A stretch of 64,000 nt of DNA from Bursaphelenchus xylophilus. Its lineage: Eukaryota; Nematoda; Chromadorea; Rhabditida; Aphelenchoididae. This document shows, piece after piece, positions 55,101 through 64,000 of the stretch. The first letter of the stretch is position 1, and the number at the start of each line of letters is the position of its first letter. The stretch spans positions 10,659,501 to 10,723,500 of the forward strand of contig CAJFCV020000005.1 in the NCBI GenBank assembly GCA_904066235.2, written 5' to 3'. The position numbers and the translations under genes are program-made. The notes under the pieces were generated by a model. It saw nothing but the letters and a program-made list of their open reading frames with translations, ran no database searches and had not been told where the DNA came from.

Positions 55101-58100
55101 TTTGTTTTCGCACAATGCATGTCGCCGAAATCACTTTAACGACTTTACAAACGGACTAGTATGCCGCATTAAGAGATCACAAGACCAAATGATTTCCAAA
55201 TTTCAAAAACAAAGTCCTTGGCCACCTAATGAAAGGAAAGACATTAAGGCGGTGTCGAAACGGGACAATCGCACTTTTGTAGAAAGAAGAAACTCTTTGA
55301 AAACAGTCACTTTCGAAAACAGATGGGTGTTGCATCTGTTGATTTCCGAAAAATTCGGAAACCCACTAATTTTTCCCCATTTCAAGCTCGCACATTGATT
55401 TTTAACCGTATTTTACCCAATAAGATTGATAGAAAAGCCTTCAAAAATTAATTTAACCCAATTTTCAGCCCATTTCACGTGGAGAATATAACTTGTCACT
55501 ATCAATGAAATGAACCCTTCAGGTCCATCATTTTCGACCGACCAGGACCTCCCCGATTATCGACGGATCAAAAAAGGAGCGGAATTTTCCAGGTAAGCTT
55601 ACAAAAAAAGCCCAAAAGTGCATGGACATTTTTCCTTTTCGCACAGTGCATTTTGAACTTTTTAACATGTTTGTCGCCAACGCACAGTGCATTTTTGTTT
55701 TTCTCTTTTCGTACACTGCAAACCGCAAAAAGAGCCGTTTTCACTGTGCAAATTCCTGGCGTCGACGCAGCGACGTAGTTGAAACTTTCTTTTGTCGCAG
55801 CGATATTTTCATGCACAGTGCAAACCCAAAAAAAAAATATGAAATGCACGGTGCAAAACCAGGGTTTTTGTGATTCGGACAAGGGTCCATGCACTTTATG
55901 CATTGAAATATCGCTGCGACATAAGGAAGTTTCAGCTACGTCGCTGTGTCGGCGTCAGAAATTTGCACAGTGCAAATGGCATTTTTTGAGGTTTGCACTG
56001 TGCGAAAAGAGAAAAACAAAAATGCACTGTGCGTTGGCGACAAACGTGGGAAAAAGTTCAAAATGTAATGTGGGAAAGCGAAAAACGTCCATGCACTTTA
56101 TGAAAATAGTAATATTATCTACGATCGGTAAAAACGAGCTTCAAATTACTCCCTCAACTCAGGGAGTAATTGAAGCTTCTAATCCCAATTCCGCTCCAAC
56201 CCCATTTCTTTCAGTTTCGACGAGTTCAATCGGCACTTCTCCGCCTGGAAAGAGCATTACCACCATCCTTTCCGGATCTACAATTCGGACAAGTTCCGGC
56301 TAGCCAACGGAGAAGTCCATCCCATTTTCAAAGTCCGCGCCGTCAGCTATCACTGCTCCCGCTATGGAGAGCCGAGACCTCGAGGGAACAATCCGCTGGG
56401 CGGCAGGCCCACGAAACACTTGGCTTGTGGGTGCCGGGCCGGCCTTCGGATCGTGTACAATGCGAATGGAGAGTGCTTGCGGATAACCACCTTCAACGAC
56501 GCGCACAATGGGCATCGGACCTCGGCGGAGGAGTACAACTCGATTGTGAATAAGCAGTACAAACGGCTGTTTAGTCAAGGTAAAAAAGCGAACAAAAAAT
56601 TCTTTTTTTTTTTTTTGATATATCCATTATATTACACTTGTCAAAATCTGCTTCAGAAACCCGAGAAAGCCTGTCCAAACCAAGCTGTGATGGACTATTA
56701 AGCTCTTCCGAAGAAAAGCTGCCAAAAAACTCGTCAAAATCCGACAACATCACATCAAATCCCAAGTTATTCCCGGTCATTCCCTACCATCTCCACTATT
56801 TGATGTTTCTTAAATCTCTAAATTCAACCTTTTCAAAGTCGAATCTTACTTCTGACACAACTATCACCACTATAAACAAATGAGACACCATAATTCGCCA
56901 TATTTCACCTTTTTTATAATCCATGACGTCATCTTACCCTCAAACTTACTCATTCGATTCTCCCTCCTTCTTTGTGCAATATACAACATTCGGTGCTGTT
57001 TGTAACATCACAAGGTCTTCTTTGAACCTATAATGCGCATAATTTTACAAAAAAATTAACTTATACACCCACCATAATACTCTGGTGTTTTGAAGATCAA
57101 TTCCATCCGTGTCGATTCGATAAAGTTCCTGTTCCAAGTCGGGAGAGACAATTTGAATCTTATTTTGTGTGTTTAACAATGCCAACGACTCATTGAAATA
57201 GTCAGTTTGGATATCCGTGTAGTCTCCAAACATCCATTCTGCTTGCTGAAACCCAAGAATAATACAATTTTCTTCCATTTCGAGAAGTCAAATAAAGCCA
57301 TCAGGCAGTATACCTAGCCCTTAGTAAATTTCCAATATGATTTTACCTTCAAAGCCGGCGATTTTCCTTGTCCGGCCATATAAAACTTGGCCTTACCACT
57401 TGTCCACACCATCATGGGACCATCAACAGTTGGAACCATTGTCCAGACTGTCGGAATGTTTTGTGAATCTAAAAACAAAAATAGAATGTATTTCAAACAC
57501 TTACTTGAGACATCAACAATTCTCCATAACAAACTTGACTCGACATCGTTGACCGCAAAAAGTTGCCCACTGGATTTCAGACAGGCCAGACCTGTGATCG
57601 CGTTTCTTGAGTGAAACGCCACAGCACTATGAATGTCTAGCGATTCGGTCTTCTGAAAAAAATCATTTTAAACCATGAATTTAGAAATTTTGGACATCAA
57701 ACACCAAGTACAATATAAACTGCCCACATTATCCATGAAAAACGTCTTGTGCGATTGTCCAGTCGCTGTGTAGACGAGAACTCGCCCATTCTTGCTCAGC
57801 AAAACCAGTTTTTGTGCCATTGTCCAAAATACGTCGAGTAAATGAGAGACTTCCACCTGAGCGATGAATTCTCCATTGCCCTTGTAGATTCGCGTCACTG
57901 ACAACGCTCCGGATTGATATTCCTTTGCATTTACAATGGCTGGAAAAAACACAGGTTAGAGTCGCTGGTTCAAGACTTATTCGAGTAAAAATGGGAGAAA
58001 TCTGATGATTTCTCGACCTTCTCCATGATGAATACCTAAATTTAAAGAAAAAACCTTAAAATCTTACCGATTGGCCCTCCCAACGGGCAAATTGCAACCT

Positions 58101-58242
58101 TAGAGAGAGGAGTGAGTCCAAACCGACATCCCGTGTATATTTGCACCTTCCTAAAGACAATATTAGTCCAAAATAACCTAATTTTAGCCTACCTGACATC
58201 ATTTTGGCCAATTATTGTGGCAGACGAGTCGACCAGAGGCAT
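52189..58242 (-). CDS. vps-16: VPS16 homologue, HOPS/CORVET core subunit, 831 aa
   Basis: Minus-strand exons 58242-58193, 58150-58068, 57939-57728, 57652-57505, 57468-57347, 57245-57073, 57027-56950, 54580-53763, 53669-53575, 53472-53167, 52997-52744 and 52345-52189. All junction phases agree; stop TAA at 52191-52189. Length fits VPS16 (about 840 in animals). The N-terminal half reads like the VPS16 beta-propeller (for example KLVLLSKNGRVLVYTATGQ and the KFPYD turn). The C-terminal half matches the Vps16 helical domain (AVKDCFEAATE, LLAAAVFGQSL, FLYERGIPLSF, DPDLYLVIRHL, YKLNDLQYWYWTLEALAEND, PPRGFFPLIQ). It acts in endosome and lysosome tethering with VPS11, 18, 33, 39 and 41. Gene K lies on the other strand of the 2.4-kb intron 7, and an inverted duplication sits in the same intron. 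Confidence 0.93.
54640..55385. repeat. F2 element with 245-base inverted flanks, intron 7 of vps-16
   Basis: The inner F2 (about 54881-55160) has ends CTAGTCCGCTTGTAAAGTCG / CGACTTTACAAACGGACTAG. Outside it, 54640-54880 and 55161-55385 are inverted copies of ordinary intron DNA, over 90% alike by eye (AGAAACTCTTTGAAAACAGT and its complement, TTCAAAAACAAAGTC and its complement). Confidence 0.9.
55510..56883 (+). CDS. Gene K: FAR1/ZSWIM-like zinc-finger protein, 224 aa, nested in vps-16
   Basis: Exons 55510-55592, 56215-56579 and 56657-56883; phases 2 and 1; stop TGA at 56881. The middle exon begins FDEFNRHFSAWKEHYHHPFR and contains VSYHCSRYG, RPTKHLACGCRAGL and LRITTFNDAHNGH, the spaced C..C..H..H signature of the FAR1/WRKY-GCM1-like domain at the N-terminus of ZSWIM1/3 and of MULE-derived proteins. 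No transposase or SWIM domain follows; the last exon is Ser/Lys/Asn-rich. It could be a domesticated transposon zinc finger acting in DNA binding, which is inferred. The gene lies within intron 7 of vps-16, on the opposite strand. Intron 1 contains an F2 element. Confidence 0.8.
55613..56110. repeat. F2 element pair, intron 1 of gene K
   Basis: Mirrored halves starting AAAAGTGCATGGACATTTTT and ending GTCCATGCACTTTATGAAAA, with a GTCCATGCACTTTATG copy also near the centre (55887). Many GCAC-N-GTGC sites. Confidence 0.8.
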
Positions 58243-58526
58243 TTCACATCGGATATCAAAAAATCAGGACCCGAGATAACGTTTATTCCCCAAAGTTATC
58301 AGATCCAAGTCCAAAAATAAACAAAAAATATTATTTTTTTCACTTGCAACAGAATGCCAAGATTCTTTTGGCATTGCAGGGAACTTTCTGAAATTTGCGA
58401 ATTTGAATATGGAAATGAAACAAAATGCACAATGAGGTTTTTTTATCGCAAAAAAGGCGACGAATTTTCATTTTACGGTTAGTGGCATCCTCAGACGGTC
58501 GTTGAATTACCTGCTGCAAGGTGAAC
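58243..58526. promoter_or_regulatory. Shared promoter region of vps-16 and gene L
   Basis: The start codons of vps-16 (minus) and gene L (plus) are 284 bases apart and divergent, so this interval must hold both 5' regions. No TATA box or repeat element is evident. Confidence 0.5.
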
Positions 58527-59653
58527 ATGAGTAAGGATAGTGATCCAGTAAGTTTGTGGTGGCTCTGTTATGCGAAAAATCTCAAATTACGATCTAAACC
58601 TCCCATCTCAGTCAACCATTACTCCTCCATCGTACTCTGTGGTCGAGAACCGGGACGGCCAACTGGTGAACGCCTCGTTGAAGGTGGTGTGGCCGAAAAG
58701 ACCGGCCAGGGGTCGGCATTCCATCCACGGCTACATGCGACGTCGGAATAAGGCCAAAGCGGAACGGCCGAAGAGCCAGGTGAGGAAAGCGGCGGAGATT
58801 AAGAGCGAATCTGACTGGACGTTCAGCGGGGATGAAGACGAAAGCGAGATCAACATCCCGATTGCTCCGGAAGTGGCCTCGAAATTCATCGGAATTCAGC
58901 GTGCATCTGTGAGCATATTTGTAATCGATTCTGTAATCGTATACGATTTTTTGGGTTTTGAAAATTGATGATTATTGAAGAAGTTCGAAAATTCCAGTAA
59001 ATCCGTCATCATGACAAGTTTTAAAACCAAAAATTTTGGTTTCAAATTGATGATAATTGCATGACACCCCTCTAAATTGCCAATAAAAAAATTTTTGCTC
59101 ATTTTAAATGACGTCATATTCATTGATATTCCTTAGATGACGGATTTTCTGGATTTTCATCTTTAATCCTTTTACAATTTCTAAATTGTCATCGTTTAGC
59201 GTACTGCCAGCTTTCTTCGACCCACTCAGCTCGTCCTGTACTATCGTCGTCCGGAGGCGTGCCACCGGATCACGGACATTCCCCTTTCGTATCCGTTGAT
59301 GTGTGCGTATATGTCGTCGGGAGGGAAGATTTACCACTACGATATCAAGAAGACCAGAAATCGCGATGGAATGAAGATGTGGCAAGTCCGTTCCAAGGAG
59401 AAGGACCTCCCAGAGCAACCGGCGTAAGTTTTGCAGTTGGCGACATTTTATACGAAAGGTGCTTTCATGAAAAAATGACGTCATTTCCGCAATAACAGAT
59501 AGGCTTTTGCGGGATTTATATTACTGTAATTCGATTTCGCAACAAAATATTTTCAGATTCTGTTCGTTGGATGCATTGTTGCGCTATTACCAAACCTACA
59601 CCATAATGTTCCGGGACAACGGCCAAGTCGAAAGCTTTCCCGTCCCGCGATAG
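58527..59653 (+). CDS. Gene L: SH2-like nematode protein, 212 aa
   Basis: Exons 58527-58547, 58612-58908, 59200-59423 and 59557-59653; phases 0, 0, 2; stop TAG at 59651. The first half is basic and disordered (RRRNKAKAERPKSQ), then an acidic stretch. Residues about 107-212 resemble the divergent SH2 modules common in nematodes: FLRPTQLVLYYRR, IPLSYPLMCAYMSSGGKIYH, then LDALLRYYQTY and a closing FPVPR. The Arg in the first block could be the phosphate-binding residue, but I cannot place it with certainty. There is no kinase domain, so an adaptor role is the most that can be inferred. Confidence 0.78.
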
Positions 59654-59989
59654 AAAGGTGTCAATCAAGCTTAATTTGTCACGGGTTGTGTCAGTTATAG
59701 GGCATCCGAATGATTAAATACGTGACACTCTCGGCTTGCAACAAATTTCTGGAAAAGAATCAAAGAATTTCTACATTACTGTGACATGTGGGCCAAAAAG
59801 CAAAAGGGCAAGAATTTTTGGGTTTCCCGACGTGATCAATGAACCCCGAGGAAGTGGAGAAGCAAAAGTTGGACTAGAGATGTCAACGACAGTTGCGATG
59901 ATGCAATTTTTGGGGAAGTAATGAGTTTTAACGGTCGATTTTTGTATTCCCCGGGGCATTGTTGGATTTTTTAAAGTGCCAGAGGCATC
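59654..59989. other. 3' flank of gene L, no other gene seen
   Basis: Unique-looking AT-rich DNA; no repeat family recognised. Confidence 0.4.
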
Positions 59990-60840
59990 TTTTTAGATTC
60001 TTCTGAAATTTTGCATGCTTGTCTAGAATTGTCAATTTATCAATTTCTGAAAATTTTAGCTCACGCTTTACCGCCATGGCCGAGATATTCAACCATCTTT
60101 GCATAGGGAATAGGGAATACTACGCTAAGAGGGGAATTATTCCAAGTGCGACGCTGAGATTTTCTTTAAATTTTGCACACGTCGGGTATGAATTAAATAT
60201 CAATTCCTGAAAGTTTTAGCTCGCGCTTTGCGGGCGCCGCCGAGATATCGAACGATTTATGTCGCCGAGAGAGCACGCTAAACGTGGAGACCGGTCAGAG
60301 AGGAAAGCTCTTTTTGGCCATAACTTTGGCAGTTTCGTGCGGAAGAATTTGATTTTTTGTAGAAACATTATCCTTTACGGTAGAAACAGCCATGAAACTT
60401 TTCGTGCCGAAATTCAGCAAATAGTGCTAAATTTTCGCCGACTTTCGATCTAAAAGTCTCGGTTGTTTCTGCAAAGCGCGAGCTGGGATTCTCGCATATA
60501 TCTTAGAAAAAATTATTCTAAATTTGTGCCTAGTTTCATCAAAATCTGAGCGTCGCACTTGGAGTACTTCCCCTGTAAGTTGGGATAGCTTAATTTTCCC
60601 TCTCAGAAGTCGCAAAAGTATAGCCAAAAGACGTGCTTCTTTCTCACTGGACGCTATCCGAACTTGCCGTACTCTTCCGCTTGCAAATGATTTTCTCGGC
60701 CCTGGCAAAGCGCGAGCTAAAATTTTCAGAAATTGATACATTGGCAATACTGGACACGTAAGCAAAATTTGAGAAGAATCTGAACGACCGGTAAACCTCT
60801 TTCTGTTCCCAACAATTCCATCTACCCTACCCTCGACCAC
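59990..60840. repeat. Degenerate F4 elements
   Basis: CCAAGTGCGACGCTGAGATT (60142) faces AAAATCTGAGCGTCGCACTTGG (60541-60562) across a weakly palindromic interior (GCCGAGATAT, GAGAGCACGC, TTTGGCCATAACTTTGG). A second partial copy runs to about 60790. Confidence 0.6.
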
Positions 60841-60845
60841 AACTA

Positions 60846-61068
60846 CAGTGGGGGCCTGATCCAGTGGCAAAAAACGTACCATTTTGCATCCAGGAAGTAT
60901 TAAAAATGTAGCAAAATACCTCCCTCTCCAAGTGAAAAAACTCCGATTTGAAAAGCGCCCTGCCCTCAAAACGAAGTTTTTTCACTTGAAGAGGGAGGTA
61001 TTTTGCCACATTTTTTATACTTCCCGGATCCAAAATGGTACGTTTTTTTTGCCACTGGATCATCACTG
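60846..61068. mobile_element. F3 element
   Basis: Ends CAGTGGGGGCCTGATCCAG / CTGGATCATCACTG, TA on both sides; arms about 95 bases. Confidence 0.85.
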
Positions 61069-61095
61069 TATAATCTTTTTTCTTCCCTTTCAAGA

Positions 61096-61573
61096 TTATT
61101 CGTAACTCAGTTTTTGACAAGTTTCTTCAAGTTGTATCACGAAATCTTCGAGTTGGCGTGCAGCCCAGCTCCCCAACATCCCAGGTGTTATTTTCCTTTT
61201 GAATTTCCGTTCTTTGGACCCTCCGCGACCCACTCCAACTCGTACTCGACGGTCTCGGCTCGCCCGGCTTCCGGGTATGGTGCAGGTGCAAGTGTCCTTC
61301 CTGTTTTGGCCGGAAATGTGGACGATTGAACGGTGCGGTCCATTCGTCACCCTGCTTTTTGTGTCCCTTGCCTCTGGGTTTCATAAAGAGACATAATTTG
61401 CAAAAAGTTTTTCTTTCGGCTTTCGCTTTTTTCGAAATTGATGGCCGAGTTTTGAGAAAACCCGGTTTGAATGGCAGGTCGCGTGTTCCCGGGAAGACGG
61501 GCTCAACGAGGATGCCGCGAGCAGGCGGGACAGCGGGGCGGACCGATCGGCCCCTCAGGCCGAATGATTTCAT
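61096..61573 (-). CDS. Possible minus-strand gene, unrecognised
   Basis: GC-rich DNA in an AT-rich area. An open frame from an ATG near 61573 reads MKSFGLRGRSVRPAVPP, then a Lys/Arg-rich part with FCKLCLFMKPRGKGHKK. An overlapping frame closing at 61096 contains a TCTCT motif and ends LEDFVIQLEETCQKLSYE. A one-base shift or a short intron would be needed to join them, and I see no good splice pair. Possibly a small basic protein or a decayed gene. Confidence 0.25.
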
Positions 61574-61764
61574 CGAACACTTGGGGAATTCGGCTGCCAA
61601 AAAAACCGCCCAATCCTTTATGATTGTTAATTGTTATTAAGCCAAGTGTGATGTCATTTATTTTGGGATGATCTCATCAATGTTAGGAGATGGTAATTCA
61701 TGGTTTTTGGTAGACATTGTCTTGCATTTATGACGAGGGATCGCAACCCCTCGACGATTCATAT

Positions 61765-62200
61765 TTTTGAGATGTTATAAACAAGTGTCACATTCCCCGA
61801 GGAAATAATTTTGGGTTGAAAATTTCGAAAATCTCGTCTTCACGACCTTCGGAACTCGGTGCACCCATTGGGGTTTTTAATCAGCATGAGCACGCTGGCA
61901 GCTAGCTAAATTATGGGGGGAAATGAATTTCAGCCTAGTGTTACCAGTCTGTCAGGAAAATAATGTGGATTCGTGGCGCGTTGAACATACCAAGCCACAT
62001 TATTTTCCCGACAGACTGGTAACACTACGCTGAAATTCATTTTCCTCATAATTTAGCTAGCTGCCGGCGTAGCTCGTGCTGATTGAAAAACCAATGGATG
62101 CATCGCGTTCCGAAGGTCGTAAAGACGAGATTTTTGAAATTTTGAACCCAAAACTTTTTCCTCTGGAAATGCGACACTTGTTTATAAATATCAGCATAGC
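61765..62200. repeat. F1b element with inverted flanks of about 175 bases
   Basis: The inner F1b (61946-62030) has ends TACCAGTCTGTCAGG / CCCGACAGACTGGTA. On both sides are mirrored phrases: AAATCTCGTCTTCACGACC / GGTCGTAAAGACGAGATTT and CAGCTAGCTAAATTATG / CATAATTTAGCTAGCTG. Flank copies are about 80-85% alike by eye, so this is an older event. Confidence 0.85.
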
Positions 62201-62693
62201 AGATTTGACAGTGGCCTCAAGTCCTACTCATTCTAAACCTATTTTCGAATTAAAAAAAATTTTTTTCCCCCGACAGACACCAATTTTCCTGTAGCATGCC
62301 CTCCGGCAAATACTAGAAAGAACAACAAAAACTCGACCTTCCCCTGCCACTCGTCCTCTCCATGCACTTTCCCAATCATCAAAAACCCATCAATTACGCC
62401 GCAGGAAATACTCTAGAGTCTAGACCACCTTGTAATCCGCGTACCCTCGTTATGTGTTGTATACTGTTTTTAACAACTGCACCCATTTCCGGTTTAATTT
62501 ATGACAAAGCCGAGAGCATTTGTGTTTCCGATCCATCACCTTCTCGGCCCTCCGGACGTGTTCCGGTGGATTTTTAAAAGCCGTTTAATTGGGTCTTCGA
62601 GAAGGTTATGGGCCGGAGTAATTGGCAACCGTATTTTTAGAAGGCGGATGTTTACCCGCTCCTTCATGGCATAATTAATTTTGGTAAAGGGTT
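62201..62693. other. No confident gene
   Basis: A 71-codon open frame at 62362-62577 has a hydrophobic middle (TLVMCCILFLTTAPISGL) but no supporting signals. A lone CCCCCGACAGAC near 62267 may be an F1 scrap. Confidence 0.35.
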
Positions 62694-62741
62694 TCGGCGT
62701 AGTTTAGTGGTGGAACTTCCTTGACGAAGGCTTGCCGATCC
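62694..62741 (+). pseudogene. tRNA 5'-half remnant next to an F1 element
   Basis: TAGTTTAGTGGTGGAA looks like a D arm / A box, followed by CTTCCTTGACGAAGG like an anticodon stem-loop. It stops where an F1 end (TATCAGTTTGTCGGG) begins, and no 3' half is found. Confidence 0.4.
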
Positions 62742-63087
62742 TATCAGTTTGTCGGGAAAATAATGTGGATTCGTCGCAACTTGAAATCCATTTCAAGCTG
62801 CGACGAATCCACATTATTTTCCCAACAGCCAAAAAGTGCTTTCTTGCCAGTTTGTCGCGAAAATATTGTGGATTCGTCGCAACTTGAAATCACCATCATT
62901 TCAAGCTGCGACGAATCCACATTATTTTCCCAACAGCCCCAAAGTGCTTTTATATCAGTTTGTCGAGAAAATATTGTGGATTCGTCGCGTCTTGGAATCG
63001 CCCATCATCGTTTTGCGAGCCGCGACTATTGCGAGGCTTGACCTCCTCCTGCGACAAATCCACATTATTTTCCCGACAGACTGACAG
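62742..63087. repeat. Three F1b elements in a row
   Basis: 62742-62830 and 62846-62938 are short near-perfect hairpins (ATGTGGATTCGTCGCAACTT / mirrored) that end CCCAACAGCC. 62952-63087 is a fuller copy ending CCCGACAGACTGACA. The linkers AAAAAGTGCTTTCTTG and AAAGTGCTTTTATATC are alike, so this is a tandem amplification. Confidence 0.85.
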
Positions 63088-63547
63088 ATGGATTGAAAAA
63101 TTTTGAAAAGTTGGCAAAGTGCAAACATGGCATAGTGCAATCGGTTTGTTTATCTCTTTTTCCCGAGCCAAAAAGCAGTGATATGTCTGCACGGCGCGAT
63201 GACCTTGTCGCGACATGTCGCATCTTTCCGTAGGTGTTTTTGATCCACTTGGTATTTCCAACCCTCCTAAAAGAGGGTTGTTTTGTATTGCTAGACGGCA
63301 ATAAGCCAGGAATCTGAATAGTGGTTGGCACCTGTTTCGGTCGACAAAAGATCACAGCAGTGAGACTTGAACTTGGTATCAAAAAGTGCCGTTCGAATAA
63401 AAATAGAATGAGGAGCAGATCTATTGAACTATATCCCAGAAATCCTATGCCGTTTTGTATCTACGATATTTTTTGAGACCGCATTTGGAGCCCTCTTCAT
63501 CACCTTTTCAACCTTTTGTAGACTTTACTCTGTCAAATAAGGCCTCA
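63088..63547. other. No gene seen
   Basis: Contains a weak F2-like patch (63115-63215, GTGCAATCGG, GTCTGCACGG). Otherwise unassigned. Confidence 0.4.
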
Positions 63548-63755
63548 TGTTTCTATGCTAGAGAAATTTTGCCATATCAGTCTGTCGGGAAAATAATGTG
63601 GATCTGTCGCAGCAAAATGTCTTGCCTTGTCGCGCACCAAATCTCCAGCAGCGGCTAGCCGTCGCAAAGCGATGATGGGTGATTCCAAGGCGCCATGAAT
63701 CCACATTATTTTCCCGACAGACTGATATGGCAAAATTCTGTAGCATAGAAAAAGT
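63548..63755. repeat. F1b element with short inverted flanks
   Basis: F1b 63575-63726 (TATCAGTCTGTCGGG / CCCGACAGACTGATA). The next 25-28 bases on each side are mirrored: TTTCTATGCTAGAGAAATTT / AAATTCTGTAGCATAGAAA. Confidence 0.8.
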
Positions 63756-63924
63756 AATGTCTAATTTCACAGACTGATAAACCGCCAGCTGAATAATGTG
63801 TAATAACCCAAATCGTGTTTAAAATATGATTCGTACAATTTCACATAGATCTATACCATATAAAACCCATTTTTAGCTTAAAACACGCCTAATCTCGCTC
63901 TTTCTGCCCCACTCAGAGCGCACT

Positions 63925-64000
63925 ATGATAGAAGACACACAATGGAGTCAGATTCTGATAACCTCATTTACGGTCGCAATCGGCGTTGCATTCCTGGTCA
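63925..64000 (+). CDS. Possible start of a further gene (3' cut by window)
   Basis: After the acceptor-like CCCACTCAG (ends 63916), an ATG at 63925 opens a frame reading MIEDTQW, then a hydrophobic stretch ILITSFTVAIGVAFLV like a membrane anchor. A second ATG in another frame (MESDSDNLIYGRNRR) is also open to the edge. I cannot choose between them. Confidence 0.3.
   Translation, partial: MIEDTQWSQILITSFTVAIGVAFLV

Noticed and set aside
61127..61600. Nanos-like zinc finger (FCKLC...)
   Set aside because: Only one C-x2-C pair is present; the later Cys and His residues of the Nanos finger are absent.

Overview
This window is nuclear DNA from a nematode, most likely a rhabditid; I cannot name the species. 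The evidence is: genes split by GT..TTTCAG introns (many of 40-260 bases); secreted ShKT-domain proteins; a multigene family of GT11 fucosyltransferase-like proteins; a nematode-type SH2-like protein; and gene starts a few bases after a 3' splice acceptor with no visible upstream exon, as expected for spliced-leader trans-splicing. I joined the exons by hand. Nine gene models close with consistent phases and no internal stop, and a tenth (gene A) runs off the left edge.

Layout. 1-7089: gene A (5' end outside the window) and gene B, two same-strand genes sharing a helical domain and spaced like an operon; B has FLYWCH-like zinc fingers. 7090-11000: repeats only. 11005-18612: three secreted cysteine-rich protein genes (C plus; D and E minus; D and E carry two ShKT domains each), with a decayed Tc1/mariner element in an intron of C. 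18613-27975: about 9.4 kb without a supportable gene, almost all foldback repeats. 27980-48916: three GT11-type genes (G plus; H and I minus) with the same eight-exon structure and altered HxRRxD motifs; the introns of H hold kilobase palindromes and a 29-base tandem array. 48917-52188: large palindromes. 52189-59653: vps-16 (minus, 12 exons, 831 residues), with zinc-finger gene K nested on the opposite strand of its largest intron, and SH2-like gene L divergent from its promoter. 59654-64000: repeats, one weak minus-strand candidate, and the possible start of a further gene at the right edge.

The main feature is non-coding. Several families of non-autonomous foldback elements fill introns and intergenic DNA: F1 (ends CTGTCGGGAAAATAATG, three internal subtypes), F2 (packed with the odd palindrome TGCAC-N-GTGCA), F3 (ends CAGTGGGGGACCTGATCC), F4 (ends AAGTGCGACGCTCAG), F5 (ends ACGTCAAACTGAG) and GC-rich foldbacks. 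F1, F2 and F3 insert next to TA. In at least five places ordinary flanking DNA is itself duplicated in inverted orientation around such an element. F2 with its 29-base array, and these element-centred inverted duplications, are the best candidates for something undescribed.
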